Assembly: GCA_028551475.1 (NCBI GenBank)
Contig: CM052354.1
Span: forward strand, 19,181,258-19,245,257
From: Casuarina equisetifolia
Lineage: Eukaryota > Streptophyta > Magnoliopsida > Fagales > Casuarinaceae
Length of the DNA: 64,000 bases
Direction: 5' to 3'
The translations under genes were made by a program, and so were the position numbers. The notes beneath the pieces were generated by a model. The model was not told the DNA's origin and did no database searches. It was given only the letters and a program-made list of their open reading frames with translations. Numbering within the stretch: position 1 is the stretch's first letter; the number at the start of each line of letters is the position of its first letter. Shown in pieces: positions 42,330 to 53,905 of this stretch.

Positions 42330-43480
42330 TAAAACTCCACTTGCGACGACTCCCCTTCGGGACAGGAATTGAATATGCATTTGGCTTGGAACTTGTGCTG
42401 GGACTGAAATACAGGGAGCTGAAGGTTCCACAGCAAACCCCAGAATAGACAAATCTAACAACCATCGTCAAGAAAATCTTTTGTTTGTTCTAACTGATGG
42501 GTTCAGGCCCCAACCCTCTTGGATTCTACTGAATTTGGCTTCATGAACTCCAAATGTCGTGAACAGAACATACTAGGTGAGTTTTAAATTGGTCAGGGTC
42601 GTCCAATGGATGTCTACGAGGTGGCGTCTGTTAGGTGTTTAAATATTTGTTGCTCTTGATAGAGATGCTGCATTTTGGTCGTTATGGGTCGTCGTTTGAG
42701 CATAAGTGCTTTGCCGGAAAGCAAATCCACTAATATCTTTAGATCCAGTGTAAAGACTATGATTAGGCTTTGTATGTGCTTTAAATATATAAATATATGT
42801 ATCATCATCACCATATATGTATATATATGACATTTCATCACTGTTCAAAATTAATGTGAATGGAATTCTCAATTTTATAAGTTTTTTTTTTTTTACAAAA
42901 TGTATACATGAATCATGAGTTAAAAAAGACATATTCATCTAAATTATAAGTTACATATAATATTATTTATTAATTAAACCATGACCCTTACTTTTATGAC
43001 AACCCTAATAAAAAACATAGTCTAGAGGTGCTTATTATTGGATGCCTACAAGATGAAATTATTGGTTCAAAGAAATGGATTTACCAATCACAACAAGGAA
43101 GCATCACCCAAATAACAAATAAAATAATTAGAAAAAAAGTGATCATAGGAAAAGAAAAACAAAGAGGATGAAAGATGAAATGCCCTGCAAATATTAATGG
43201 TTGTTGTATGTTCTTAACACTCAACCTCAATCATACATAAATTCAAATCAAATATCCGATTTCTTTACTGACTCACTTTTTCAACTCCTTTCTTCATCAA
43301 CCCCATTACGCCTTCCCTATCCTCTTCATTTCATGAATAAATTTCTTAGAATATCTAGAAAATCTTTGTGGGATCATTTGTCAAAAGTATTCAAGTATTC
43401 TTCTAACTCTTATAACTTTTCGACTTTGATTATATTTATTTTCTTAGTTCAATTTTTGACATTTAATCTAATATAATTTA
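42330..43480. repeat. Array DNA between DA1-like copies 1a and 1b
   Basis: Matches 54085-55245 and, less well, 60105-61375. An open stretch near 42331-42447 encodes LRRLPFGTGIEYAFGLELVL and more, and is kept open in all units. The remainder is AT-rich with no recognised gene. Confidence 0.75.
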
Positions 43481-43744
43481 AAGTTTGTATGAGGTCAGAC
43501 CTTCTCTAAATGATCTATTGGAACACATGCCTTTGCTTACTAAAGCTGTTAAAAGGAATGATGACTTCACTAAGTCCCACGTTTGTGTAACACTCTTCCT
43601 TGTTTTGTTGTTTGGACATGAAGTGGTTGGTATAATAGAGAATCCATCTTTCTTCCAAGAAAAAAAAATTGTTTATAATATCTAGCAACAATATTTGTGA
43701 TACTATTTTTTTTTTATGTTGTAACTCGTAATGACTATTTCTAT

Positions 43745-44450
43745 TGTAGGGAAACATATCACAAGATTCATGTTAGCAAGATGCAAACCATGGGGATTCA
43801 AGCAATCATTTTTGTATTATCTGTTGTAACGAAGTTGTATGTCCATCTCCATTGCATTGATACTTTTGAATGGTTTGAAGATTAATTTTATACTAGTAAA
43901 TCGAAGCTAGAAATCTCATATAAAATGCTAGGAAATTCAATAAAGATAGAAGTTGTCCACCAAAAGGCATTGAAAAATGGGTCATGTTTATTGTGTCAAA
44001 CATAATTTTGAAAGGACATTTTTTTGCTTACCTTCTTATACACATAACATCCATGGATCATTTTGTTATTTTTTAATTTTTTTCACTCTATGATAATTTA
44101 GGATATTCTTATTGTTTATACAAGACCAAGATCATTCAAACGTTATTATTCATTATTTTCAAGCCGGAAACAAACAATTCATTAACTTTGAAGATGGTTG
44201 GAAACTTTGTGTAGATTGCCATAGTATTGCTATCATGGACCATGAGAAATTGAAGCCCATTAAAAATGTCCAAAATTTCTATGGGGAACTTAATATGATA
44301 GTTAATGAAGATATTCCCATTTTCCTCATTGATAATTAAAATGTGCAAAAATTATGTGGGGACCTAAATATGATAGTTGACCGAGATATTTCCATTTTTC
44401 TAGTCAATAAGCATATGCTTCACAAGCGTGATCTTCATTTGAAGGAATGA
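43745..44450 (+). pseudogene. DA1-like gene copy 1b, degenerate
   Basis: Matches the 'a' copies in order: the exon-1 region, a ruined exon 2 near 43985 (stop codons, lost Cys), and exon 3 (44150-44337) with GNKQFINFEDGWKLCVDC and HEKLKPIKNVQNFYGELNMI. One residue is lost in the KPIIKNV motif and the exon ends early at a TAA. A second, diverged copy of the last roughly 75 bp follows in tandem (44340-44450, ending HMLHKRDLHLKE). The later exons are missing. Confidence 0.75.
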
Positions 44451-45240
44451 CAATATGTGTGAGATTATTGTTTATAGTAATTACTCTTTAGTTATTTCAT
44501 TTTCTTATCTCTGTAATCAAATTTTATCCTTTTTAATCCTAACCACGAGGAATGACTAAGATTATTAAAGCTCCAATGTGGAGTAGCATTTTCCTAATTT
44601 CTTGGTTGGCCACTTGTGCATTCTCCATGATTTCTTATGGTTTACACCGACTTTACAATCCAATGAGTACTGCACAGCTTGCCACAACTATGCATAATTC
44701 ATGACGAGGCTTTTTTTTTATTAATTTCCATTTTCCTTCTTTAATGGAAAAAGTAGAAGAAAGAACTTGTTAGGCTTCATTTTTAGATGATGCAATGTGC
44801 ACACACAATGTTCCTTTTCACATCCATCCAATTCACTAATTAACTTGGTACATGAAGTAGCTAAAAACTTTAATTTTTTTTTTTAAAAAAAAAACTTGAG
44901 CAAGGAAATATTTAGGATGATCACTAATAGAGGCACCTTAATATGAATTTCTCAATTTACCTGGGCTCTTTGGGAAACTGCAATTTGATCAATGCAAGAA
45001 GCTTGGCTAGCTTTACCTAAGCCTTTCTTCTTCTTCTTTTTCCCTTTCTTTTGCCATTCTTAATATGTTCTCCTCGATTGTGGATTCCAAATAATGATAT
45101 GCTCGTGTTAGCCTCTTCATGGTCTGAATTGTTATTAATAATATTTATAAAAAATAAATAAAAAAAATTATAAGGAGATCCATGATTTCTGCTGCCAAAA
45201 GACAACCCATTTTTCAATGTTAGCTTAAGTAATCTCTCAG
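44451..45240. repeat. Right end of array unit 1
   Basis: Matches 56221-57040 and 62786-63385. A 28-bp piece present in units 2 and 3 (around ATAGCCAAAGC) is missing at 44627, between short direct repeats. No gene was recognised. Confidence 0.75.
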
Positions 45241-45483
45241 GCCAAAGATGATCATTTCACCTAGCATTATCATTCTTCACCACCAATTCCGTACGGTGAT
45301 TTGGCTAAGTTGAGTAGTTCTCGATTATCTAAGACATGTTAAGGTAGGCGTCTGGCTTAAATATGAACACAACACACAACGCCCAAGTCCAAACTCCACA
45401 CTCAAAAACAGAACTAGTCTCATTGATGTCATCCATTCCCGCTGCAAAGATTAGTTGACGGCGACCTAAAGGCCCATACAAGT

Positions 45484-45561
45484 TTATGCCAAGTCGACAA
45501 GTTTTTCACTAATTTCCCACAGCTTTTGAGCCTTCTGTATGTCACTAGCTTCATGGTACAA
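45484..45561 (-). pseudogene. SDR 3' exon fragment (unit 2), open
   Basis: On the minus strand, after a CCAG acceptor, 25 codons read [20 protein letters not shown], then LVDLA and a stop. This resembles the C-terminus of TIC32/retinol-dehydrogenase-type short-chain dehydrogenases. No upstream dehydrogenase exons (Rossmann TGxxxGIG, YxxxK) were found in the window, so it is a stranded last exon. Confidence 0.55.
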
Positions 45562-45815
45562 CTGGTTTTCGAATGAGGCTAAACATTAACTACAAATCAA
45601 CAAATCAACAAAATTCTTAGAACTAAGTTACATAAGAGGTCATTTCACCAACAAAATGAAATATTCTTGGATTTTGATCTCACTTGCAAAATAATTCCAA
45701 AAGTGATGCCTACAGCTTAAAAAAGTTATATAAGATACCCTCATACATGAACAGAAATTGATGTTAAAACCTTGAACATGATGCAACGAAATAGTGCCTA
45801 TAATATAATAGTCAC

Positions 45816-46640
45816 CTCACTCCAACTATCATTTGGAATTCTTCTTTCATCGAGCGAATCATATAGTTGTGGAAATCATACTTTAGAGAAAGGTTGTGAT
45901 TCTGCCATCATAAGGAAAAAAACAGAAAAGAAGTAAATATGCATTAAGCAGAAGACAAGTTTTACATTGCAAAATGCCTAACCAGTTTAAATATTCCTAG
46001 TGAAGACATGAGAAGAAACCAGATTTTATCATGTCATAAATGTAACACATATGACTGCAGAAAACTGTATTTCTGAAAATCCATAATAGATTTCCAGATT
46101 GAAAGCGAAGAAGTTCAACATTGTGAGTACCACTAACATGATAAGCATGCAAAACCCTTTCAAGACATACTACCTGAAAATGATTAAAAATCCTAACCAA
46201 AACAACTCAATACAATCCTATAACCGTAGGATTGTCATCAAAACATGTCATGGATGGATATCATACTCCCTTAGATGACCGGAAATGTCTAAAAATAATT
46301 TTTTATCCAATAAATATTCGAACAAAGCATAAATCGTTCTTCAACATGATTTAAGAGTTCTTTTTTTTTTTGGTGAGGATTAATAGACATGCAAACCCAA
46401 TTGACAATATTAAGAGTGACTCATATTTAAACATAATTAATAAATCAAATGTGTAATCCGTGGAGACCAGAACAACAGGAGAACTAATAACTCTAAATGT
46501 CCAAAGATGACATCATCGGATGTCAAACTGAAGTCATGCTTCGCATGTCTTAACTTATAGCTTACCATGATGAAGCCCTTATGGAGTGCAAGGTAATCAG
46601 CGCGAACAACTGATCGTCCAAATTGCCTAAAGAAACATGG
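45816..46640 (-). pseudogene. MLO: MLO gene fragment, exons 6-7 (unit 2)
   Basis: Two minus-strand exons with good splice sites: 46640-46566 (PCFFRQFGRSVVRADYLALH, then KGFIM) and 45901-45816 (NHNLSLKYDFHNYMIRSMKE, then EFQMIVGV). These are the conserved second-loop segments of MLO, the part that should follow the exons found at 31.4-34.5 kb. Neither the earlier exons (TM1-3) nor the later ones (TM5-7, calmodulin-binding tail) were found nearby. This is a remnant of another copy of the gene. Confidence 0.8.
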
Positions 46641-49600
46641 CTGCAATATTATGAAATTGTAAATCTTACTGTGAAAAACGTTATATCAGCACAAAAACTT
46701 CAAACAGGTGCATGGGGTGTGAGGAATACTAAAAATAAAGTAAGATAAAAACAAGGGATAAACAATCGTGTCAACAGCAAGAATGAAAAAAATTGCAAAC
46801 GGCATGGTGGGTGGTAAAGAGAAAGTATATATTCTCCTGGCAATTACCACAAGGTGTCTAACTTATTGCACTGACAAACAGTAAACATTCTTCATTGAAA
46901 TTTGCAGATGGTAAAAGATTAGAGAACCCCTTGCACCCATAGATGACTTTACAGCTGGACTTGGTACAAAGTTGGCAATTCTCGTGTTTAAATTACATCT
47001 CATCATTTCAACTGACAGAAACATATTGTCAAAGTTTCTTTTCCCAGTACAAACCCTGTAATTATCTCCCTCCAAAGATAATTTAATCAAGAAAAAACGG
47101 CAATACACGAGTAGCTAAGTCAAGGCACCCGCATATCTAAAATAAAGCAATCTGAATTTTCCATAACTAAATCAGATTTTGTTAATCCTATTTTGTTGAT
47201 TAAATACTACTAGATAATTTGTTTTTCTTTTTTATAACTTTTTGTTTTTAAGCATCACTCTATTCTTAAGATAAAGTATAGTGCAACAAATAAAAGAAAG
47301 TCATGACCTACCATCTAGATAAAGAAACTATTCGTGATCATAGGGTTTGATGCATGAGACTAGACAAATGTTGATTGCCCTTGCAATGTCTTCTCTCTTG
47401 TGATTTCTGTTTCAAAATAAACAAATTATAAATTTCCAACATATTTTGAGAAAGAAAAAAGAACACGATTAGAAAGAGAATACAATGGTAATGCTAACCA
47501 TAACAACTAAAATATACAACTCTATCAAGAACAAGCATGACCAAAGAACAAAACTAATCACTAAATAACTAGTAAGATACTCCAAAGTTATGTCAACATA
47601 TTAACAATAGTTCCTTAGATAGTATTAGGATTTGGAATAATACGTCATCTAATCTCCTTTTCTTTCCCCTTTTAGTAGGGGTTTGCTCCATGCATCCCAA
47701 GCCCTAGACAGAAAACTGCAAAAGGGAAAGAAAAATTAGCTTATAAAGTCTTTAAAATCTCAACAAAAAAAAAATCAAAGTATCAACTAAGTCAAACATT
47801 GAATTGAAAGGAAACCATAAAAGAAGCAACTTAATTTTATGCTGTGGAAGCTCAACACATCAAATGTCCCACTGTTTAGCTGTAAATACAGAGCATAAGG
47901 CACTGAGATACCATATCTGAAATCAGCTAGTACCTACTTAGCAAAGCTTCGTCAATATACTGACAACCCCACAACCGTTCTAGGCCTCATTCACTATAAC
48001 AAGCAATTAACAAAAAGCTATCTGGGAACATCGCATTGAAGTAACGGTGAACCAGTCCCACTGTTTATTTAATTTGTAAATCAATTATACCTTGTTTCCA
48101 CTTAAGATGATTATCCACTGTACTATATTCCCCAGAGTTGTAGGCCAGAGAGGCCAATCTTATGGGACAGCTATGCCCATCAAACACTCTCTACTAAAGA
48201 GACAAGATCAAGAATAAGATGTGGAAATGAATAAAGGGTACTTGGACCGAATAGCATTAACCTATGCCTACAATCCTTATTTCCAAGTTCCCAGAAGATA
48301 CAGAAAGAATTAGTCGAGTCCTTTAATTGCATCACATGGAAAATTTGCCTAGGACAGAAAGTGTAAGAACTTTCCCGGTCAACAGCACTTGGGACTTTGA
48401 AAGGTTTAGGGGAGGGTCGGTGCGGTTGATTAATGCTTCATTATCAGCATGTACGTAGGAGGAGGGTCAATTTTTTTGACTGGGTTGTGTACTGCTGATA
48501 TCATTGGAACGGACTCCTAAATTTGCCTGGCTCTAACTCAGATCACGGAGTTGGGTGCTTCTTAATAAGCGCTGCGGAAGACTATTTTCTCGTCGAGATG
48601 ATGTGATACCGCATTGGAAGTCGGACAGGATTATTTTGCATAATGGTGTGACTGACGCCTCTTTCCATGTCCAAATGCAGTGAAGACATTCTCCGTGTCT
48701 GAACATCCGCAATAGATGAAACCCGTACGTGAACTTCATTTTCGTCCGGGGCGAAACGATGCCATTTAAGTTGACATTCTGTCACGGATTTGGATTTCTA
48801 ACCCAAATAGTTGGAAACGAGTCATAGGTCGGCTTCAATACTACTTTATCACAGGTTTAGAATTCTGAATTTAAAAAACTAGTCTATAAATAGAATTACA
48901 TGAAATAATATTTTTCATATTTCCTCTATGGGATATTCTCTCTCTCTTTTAAAGTGTCCATCTTGAAACATGACAATTCTACGTGTAAATCCATCATTTG
49001 TTGATGGGGTCATGTTGGTTATGTAGAATGAAAGACCGGACAGACCGATAAAGTTCCCTTCAAATTAGAACCATAGTAAATGACCAAATTGACGTAAAGC
49101 CAAAAACAGGAACTCAACATTTCTAATGTTAAGATGTGGGACAAAGAAAATATGGATTGAAAAGGAAAAAGTGTAAGAGAAAGTCAAAATTTTTTTTTTC
49201 TTTTCTTTTCCTTTTTTCATTTGAGTTCATGATTTAACTACATTAAATTGTGTACTTTTTATATAGCACACCTTGACAGTTTATTTACATTAAATTTTAA
49301 TTTTGTTATGAGTAAAATAAGAGTTCCATATTAGTAAGTAAGATTTTTAAGGTAAAATTTAAATTAAAAAAATAATAATTCACTTTTAAGCTAACTTTTA
49401 AATTAAGTTTTTATATTACAAATTTCTTTCACTTAAAAAAAACTAACAAAATAATTTAACCATGTAAAAGAACCCACGGCATTGACATATTAGAATGGAA
49501 CCCAATACCACAATAAGTGGCATCAAAGTTAAATCATGACCCAACTTAATGCCTTGTAATCGTTAGTAGCAAATTCAAAATCATTGAATTTTGAATATTT

Positions 49601-49860
49601 ACGAAGATTGAAAAATTCCAGCATACATATTTTGGTTACCAAAATTGACCTCTTTTCCTTATCAGATATACTTATTGAAACAACCTATTATTTGATTGTA
49701 GAAAAATGCATGGCAATTATCGACATTAGCTGTAAAGCAAGACTTAGAATATTAACATCGATTAGAATAGATGATTTCAGAATTTGGTGAACTATGAGGC
49801 AAAAACGAAAAAAAATTAAATACAGAATAATTGTTTCAAATTATTTTGATTTAAATGCTT
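46641..49860. other. Array unit 2 spacer without recognised genes
   Basis: About 3.2 kb. It holds the WD40 3' flank (47800-48020, see 36060-36411) and otherwise AT-rich DNA. A GC-richer patch at 48530-48790 has two overlapping minus-strand frames of no recognised content. The open minus frame at 46863-47108 is not MLO-like. Confidence 0.5.
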
Positions 49861-49863
49861 AAT

Positions 49864-50810
49864 ATTGTGGCACCGTTATAAAAGGTTTAATAAAACTAAT
49901 TTTCCGAAAAAGGAGAGAAAAGAAATTCCCGAGAAAAAAGAGAACTTTAAAAACTACCCACACAAAAATGCAACATATGATTCAAAATGATATTTCTTAC
50001 CTACCTATCTTTTATCTAATAATGACATATAACAAATTGATTCTCAAATCATACATTTAAAAATTAGATTCTTAACAACAAATTATATATTTGAAGATTG
50101 ACTTTCAATTATAAGCTTGTATTGTTACGGTATTGCCCATGTTTTCTAAAATAGTAATAATAAGAATAATAAAATTATAAGTTTGTATTATGACTACAAA
50201 GCCAAATAAAGGAAATGGTGTAAAGAAAACAAGTGGAATTAACGTTATATATTGACTTTTGAAAATTTACTCCAATTTTTTAGAGAAGATATACTTGAAT
50301 ATACACTTATAAGTGAATTATATCTTTTATTCTTTTTAACTAATGTTTTCAACAATAATTCTTTGTTAATAAGGAAAGGAAAAAAAAATAAAGAAGGAAA
50401 TTGTCCTACTTATAGAAGACAAGCGTTAGTAAAATATCATTATTGGTGACCAAAAAAATCCTGTCTCTTTAAAACCAAATTTCCTTTTGATACGCATGAA
50501 TATTCCGAACAAATACTCATGCCGCTGCAACTTCTCCGTCATAATCGGTAACCGTCCCATAAGCAAATCTTAAGTTCGATCTCCCAAAATTGGTAATCAT
50601 GCTTTTTCGTTTTTGTTTTTGTTTCTCTAGTCGCTTTTGTATTGATGCTTCTTTTTTGTGAAGGCATTACATATATACGTACAAAGTCTCTCATACGAAG
50701 TTGTTTGTATGTATATATATGAAACCAAAGAAAAGTTCTTCATTCCTTGTTCTCACTTTTTCAGTGCTGGATATCTCCATCGCCGGCTTCGCAGTTTCCC
50801 AGTGAAAACT
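49864..50810. repeat. FOLB upstream region, unit 2
   Basis: Matches 39178-40010 with about 116 extra bases, mostly at 50380-50445 and 50465-50590. The latter piece (TGATACGCATGAATATTCCG) is also present in unit 3 at 61605, so unit 1 lost it. It contains the presumed FOLB promoter and a leader with a CTTTTTCAG acceptor-like site. Confidence 0.75.
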
Positions 50811-50816
50811 TAGGTT

Positions 50817-51245
50817 ATGGAAACACCCTGCGGTGGAGCTTTGAAGGAAGACATTGCAGTAATGAGTGGCGACAAAGTGATTTTGAGAGGGTTGAAATTC
50901 CATGGATATCATGGAGTGAAGCCAGAAGAAAGGAATCTGGGTCAGAAGTTCTTGGTGGATGTTGATGCTTGGCTGGATCTTCGGCAGGCTGGTAATTCTG
51001 ACTGCTTGTCAGATACTGTTGGTTACACCGAGATTTATCAAATAGTTAGAGAAGTTGTGGAAGGACCTGCACAGAATCTTCTAGAGTCGGTGGCTCAGCT
51101 GATCGCGTCGACCACCTTCACAAAGCACCCACAGATTTCTGCTTTACGTGTTAAAGTTACAAAGCCTTATGTTGCTCTTCCTGGTTCTGTTGACTCGCTG
51201 GGGGTCGAGATTCTGAGATCCCGAAGGGTAGATGCACCAAACTAA
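50817..51245 (+). CDS. FOLB: Dihydroneopterin aldolase (unit 2 copy)
   Basis: An intact 142-residue open exon, two residues different from the unit 1 copy. All FolB landmarks are kept (HGYHGV, PEERNLGQ, VGYTEIY, VKVTKPYVAL), so catalysis of the aldolase step of folate synthesis is expected. The final codons read LRSRR|VDAPN. The bar marks a GT that could act as a donor (51228), and 215 bp later a strong acceptor (ends 51442) leads in phase into the DA1-like first exon. Two products are therefore possible: FolB alone, or a FolB-DA1-like fusion. The donor (GTAGAT) is not ideal. Promoter-like DNA upstream matches the other units. Confidence 0.95.
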   Translation: METPCGGALKEDIAVMSGDKVILRGLKFHGYHGVKPEERNLGQKFLVDVDAWLDLRQAGNSDCLSDTVGYTEIYQIVREVVEGPAQNLLESVAQLIASTTFTKHPQISALRVKVTKPYVALPGSVDSLGVEILRSRRVDAPN

Positions 51246-51448
51246 GCCTTTTCTTTTCCATTTTGTCCTTGCATTTTGTTAATATCAATGCAATATGTAG
51301 GTTGGTATAATGAAGAAGCCATCTTTCATCGGGGAAAAAAATTTTTTGATTACAATGTCTAGCATCGGCATTTGTGATGCCAATTTATTGAGTTATTTAT
51401 TTATTCTTGTGTTGTAACTCGTAATGATTATTTTTGCTACAGAGAAAT

Positions 51449-53313
51449 ATGGCGCTAGACTCATGTCAGCAAGATGCAAACCATGGAGATTCAAGCGATC
51501 GTTTTTGTGTTATTTGTTGTAAAGAAGTTGTATGTCCATCTCCATTGCATTGCATTGATACTTTTGAATGATTTGAACATTAATTTTATGTTAGTAAATT
51601 GAAACCATAAATCTCATATAAAATGTTATGGAATCCAATAAAAAGAAAACTTGGTCCACCAAAATGCATTCAAGAAATTTCTTGAGAAAACCACATATGG
51701 CTAATTGTTGTAGAAGAATATGTTATTTATTATTTACTTTATTGGACAACTGGTAAGAAATAAGAAATAATTTACATAATTTTTTTTTCTTTTTGCAGAT
51801 GCCTCCTTTTGAGAAAGATGTAATTTCAGGTCATAACTATTGTTCCAAACATGATTTTGATGGGACTCTTTTTTGTCTAGCTTGTCGTACACATCAGGTC
51901 CATTCATCATTTTGTTATTTTCAATTTTTTTTTACTTTTTGATAATTTAGGATATTCATATTGTTTATATATGACCAAGATTTTTCAAATGTTATTATTC
52001 ATTGTTTTCAGGCCAGAAACAAACATTTTATTGACTTCGATGATGGTTGGAGACTTTGCTTAGATTGCTATAGTATTGCTATCATGGATCATGAGAAAGT
52101 AAAGCCTATAATTAAAAATGTGCAAAAATTCTACGAGGTACTAAATATGAGAATTGGTGAAGATATTCCCATTTTCCTCGTTGATAAGCATATGCTTCAA
52201 AAGCAAGATCTTGCTAAAGAACTAACAGTACGTATGAGGATTATTATTTATTATAATTATTCTCTAGTTATTTCATTTTTTTTATCTTTACAATCAATTT
52301 TTTTTCTTTCTAATCCCAGTATGATAAAAATGGCCAACTTTTATCGATATCCGCCACCATGTTTTGCAAAGGACCTATCACTTTTGTAAGGCTCCTTTCA
52401 AGTTCTTTTTTCTCCCTTTTCTTTTTTAAACCATATTATGTGAAGAAGGATCAAGAGTAATTATTGATAAAAAGGTTGACATGCAATATTGCAAAGGTAA
52501 TCTAAAATTTTCTTCTTTGTTTGTTTGTTTGTTTTTTTTTGAATGATAGATTACAAGTTGTTCTCAAGGAAATAAAGTAATAGCAACAGAGGATACAAAG
52601 CAGTTGATCCAACGCCCAGCTCGTGTACTGATGCTTTTGTATGGGATGCCAGAGTAATTTTTTGCACCTACTTTGCACATTTATTTGTTTGTTTTATTTT
52701 GAATTTAGTATTGCTGGTTGGCTAGTTAAAGGATATTTATGGTTAAATCTTGCTTCATTTCTTAATTAAGTTATTAATCAAGATTGACCTACATTAATAG
52801 AGTCATTTATTCTTCTTTAAAAATAATTTGTAAGAAAAAGAATAAGCAAATGCAGATCATCAACTACAGGGTGCTTGTGGGGCAATGCTTGGCAAATGGG
52901 ATGATGTTCAAATGGCTTATTACTCAAAGTGAGTTGTTCTTTTTAAGTCCTCACAAAATTCTTTTGATTGTGGAATTTAAATTCTCTTACGTGAAGTGGT
53001 TCTAATTTGGAATGCAAATATATGTGTGAAAGACAAATATACAGGATTGAACCGACAAATTGAATGTGGCATTTGTGCCATCATGAGCTACAAGTGGTTG
53101 AATTGGTTGGCTTGTACCCTTGATGAGTCCTCGTACAAAAGTATCAAGCAAGTGAAAATTGTGAGAAATTTAATAGAAGCTCGAAAAATTCGAATGGAAC
53201 ATAGACTTGACTTAGTTGGTGATGGATTTAGGGCAACAAAAAAGGCAGTTGATAAGTTCGGCTTCCAAGAGACATTGGATTATGTAGCTCAAACAAAAAG
53301 TCTGCCGCAGTAG
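51449..53313 (+). CDS. DA1-like protein lacking the peptidase motif (intact copy 2a)
   Basis: Seven exons join in frame to 297 residues: 51449-51529, 51799-51897, 52012-52227, 52320-52385, 52550-52653, 52870-52928, 53045-53313. Plant DA1/DAR proteins are ubiquitin-activated peptidases that limit organ growth, with a LIM domain and a C-terminal HExxH zinc-peptidase domain. Here the LIM-like part has Cys clusters (FCVICC; YCSKHDFDGTLFCLACRTHQ; CLDCYS), then the DA1 spacer (KPIIKNVQKFYEVLNM, IPIFLVDKHML), then RVLMLLYGMP and LVGQCLANGMMFKW. In DA1 the matching place is AHEMMHAW, so the zinc ligands and catalytic Glu are gone. The C-terminus (IECGICAIMSYKWLNWLA, GDGFRATKKAV) matches the DA1 end. 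The LIM N-terminus is shorter than in DA1. ATG 51449 lies 7 bp after an acceptor, implying an upstream exon. Confidence 0.8.
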
Positions 53314-53575
53314 TTTAATTGTCATGGATCATCCTATAATCCAAAGTTTCTCTCCATTTAGATACAATATTGGCTACTTTGTTATTCAAATATCTTAGTT
53401 TAAACATTTGAATGTGTCTTTTTTATTTTTTTAGTACAAATTCAGTAGCCTTTTAAAGAAAAAAATGGAGATCTACGAAATTCAATTGTATTCTTTACAA
53501 AAGAATACTTGACCTTTTAAGTAATGAGAAACTATGCCTTGAATAATAGTTGTATAGACTTCTGTAAATCACTAT

Positions 53576-53905
53576 GTGATGAAAATCAATTTTGAAGAAG
53601 AAGATGGGCCTACAATTTTCAAAATGATTAAACTAATGGCTAAGCAGAATCAATCAAGCTCAGAAGTAAGGAAGTCCTTATGTGAAATGCATGATGGAGA
53701 ATCTAATGGCCAAAACTCCGTTAAATCCCTTGCAACCAGCCTAAGCGCATCGACTTCATCCGTCAACACATCAATTGAGAAATCGCTAGTAGCAAATTCA
53801 AAATCATTTCATTGCATTTTTAACAAGCGGAAGAATCAAAACAGCGCTTTGCTGGAAAAGAGCTCTTTCATAAGGAACAATATTCGTTCCTCTTGGATAA
53901 CGTAA
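53576..53905 (+). other. Conserved open block downstream of DA1-like copy 2a
   Basis: Longest form of the block also at 42062 and 59790: 109 open codons, including NFEEEDGPTIFKMIKLMAKQ, SVNTSIEKSLVANSKS and CIFNKRKNQNSALLEK. No family was recognised. It starts 260 bp after the DA1-like stop. It may be a separate small gene, an old exon, or open 3' UTR. Confidence 0.4.

Noticed and set aside
43485..43685. Open frame starting MYEVRPSLNDLLEHM, repeated at 55247
   Set aside because: Open in units 1 and 2 but broken in unit 3, and it runs into FOLB 3' flank DNA, so it is probably not a gene.
48533..48785. Two overlapping minus-strand frames in a GC-richer patch of unit 2
   Set aside because: Neither shows a domain or splice signals; they overlap each other in different frames.
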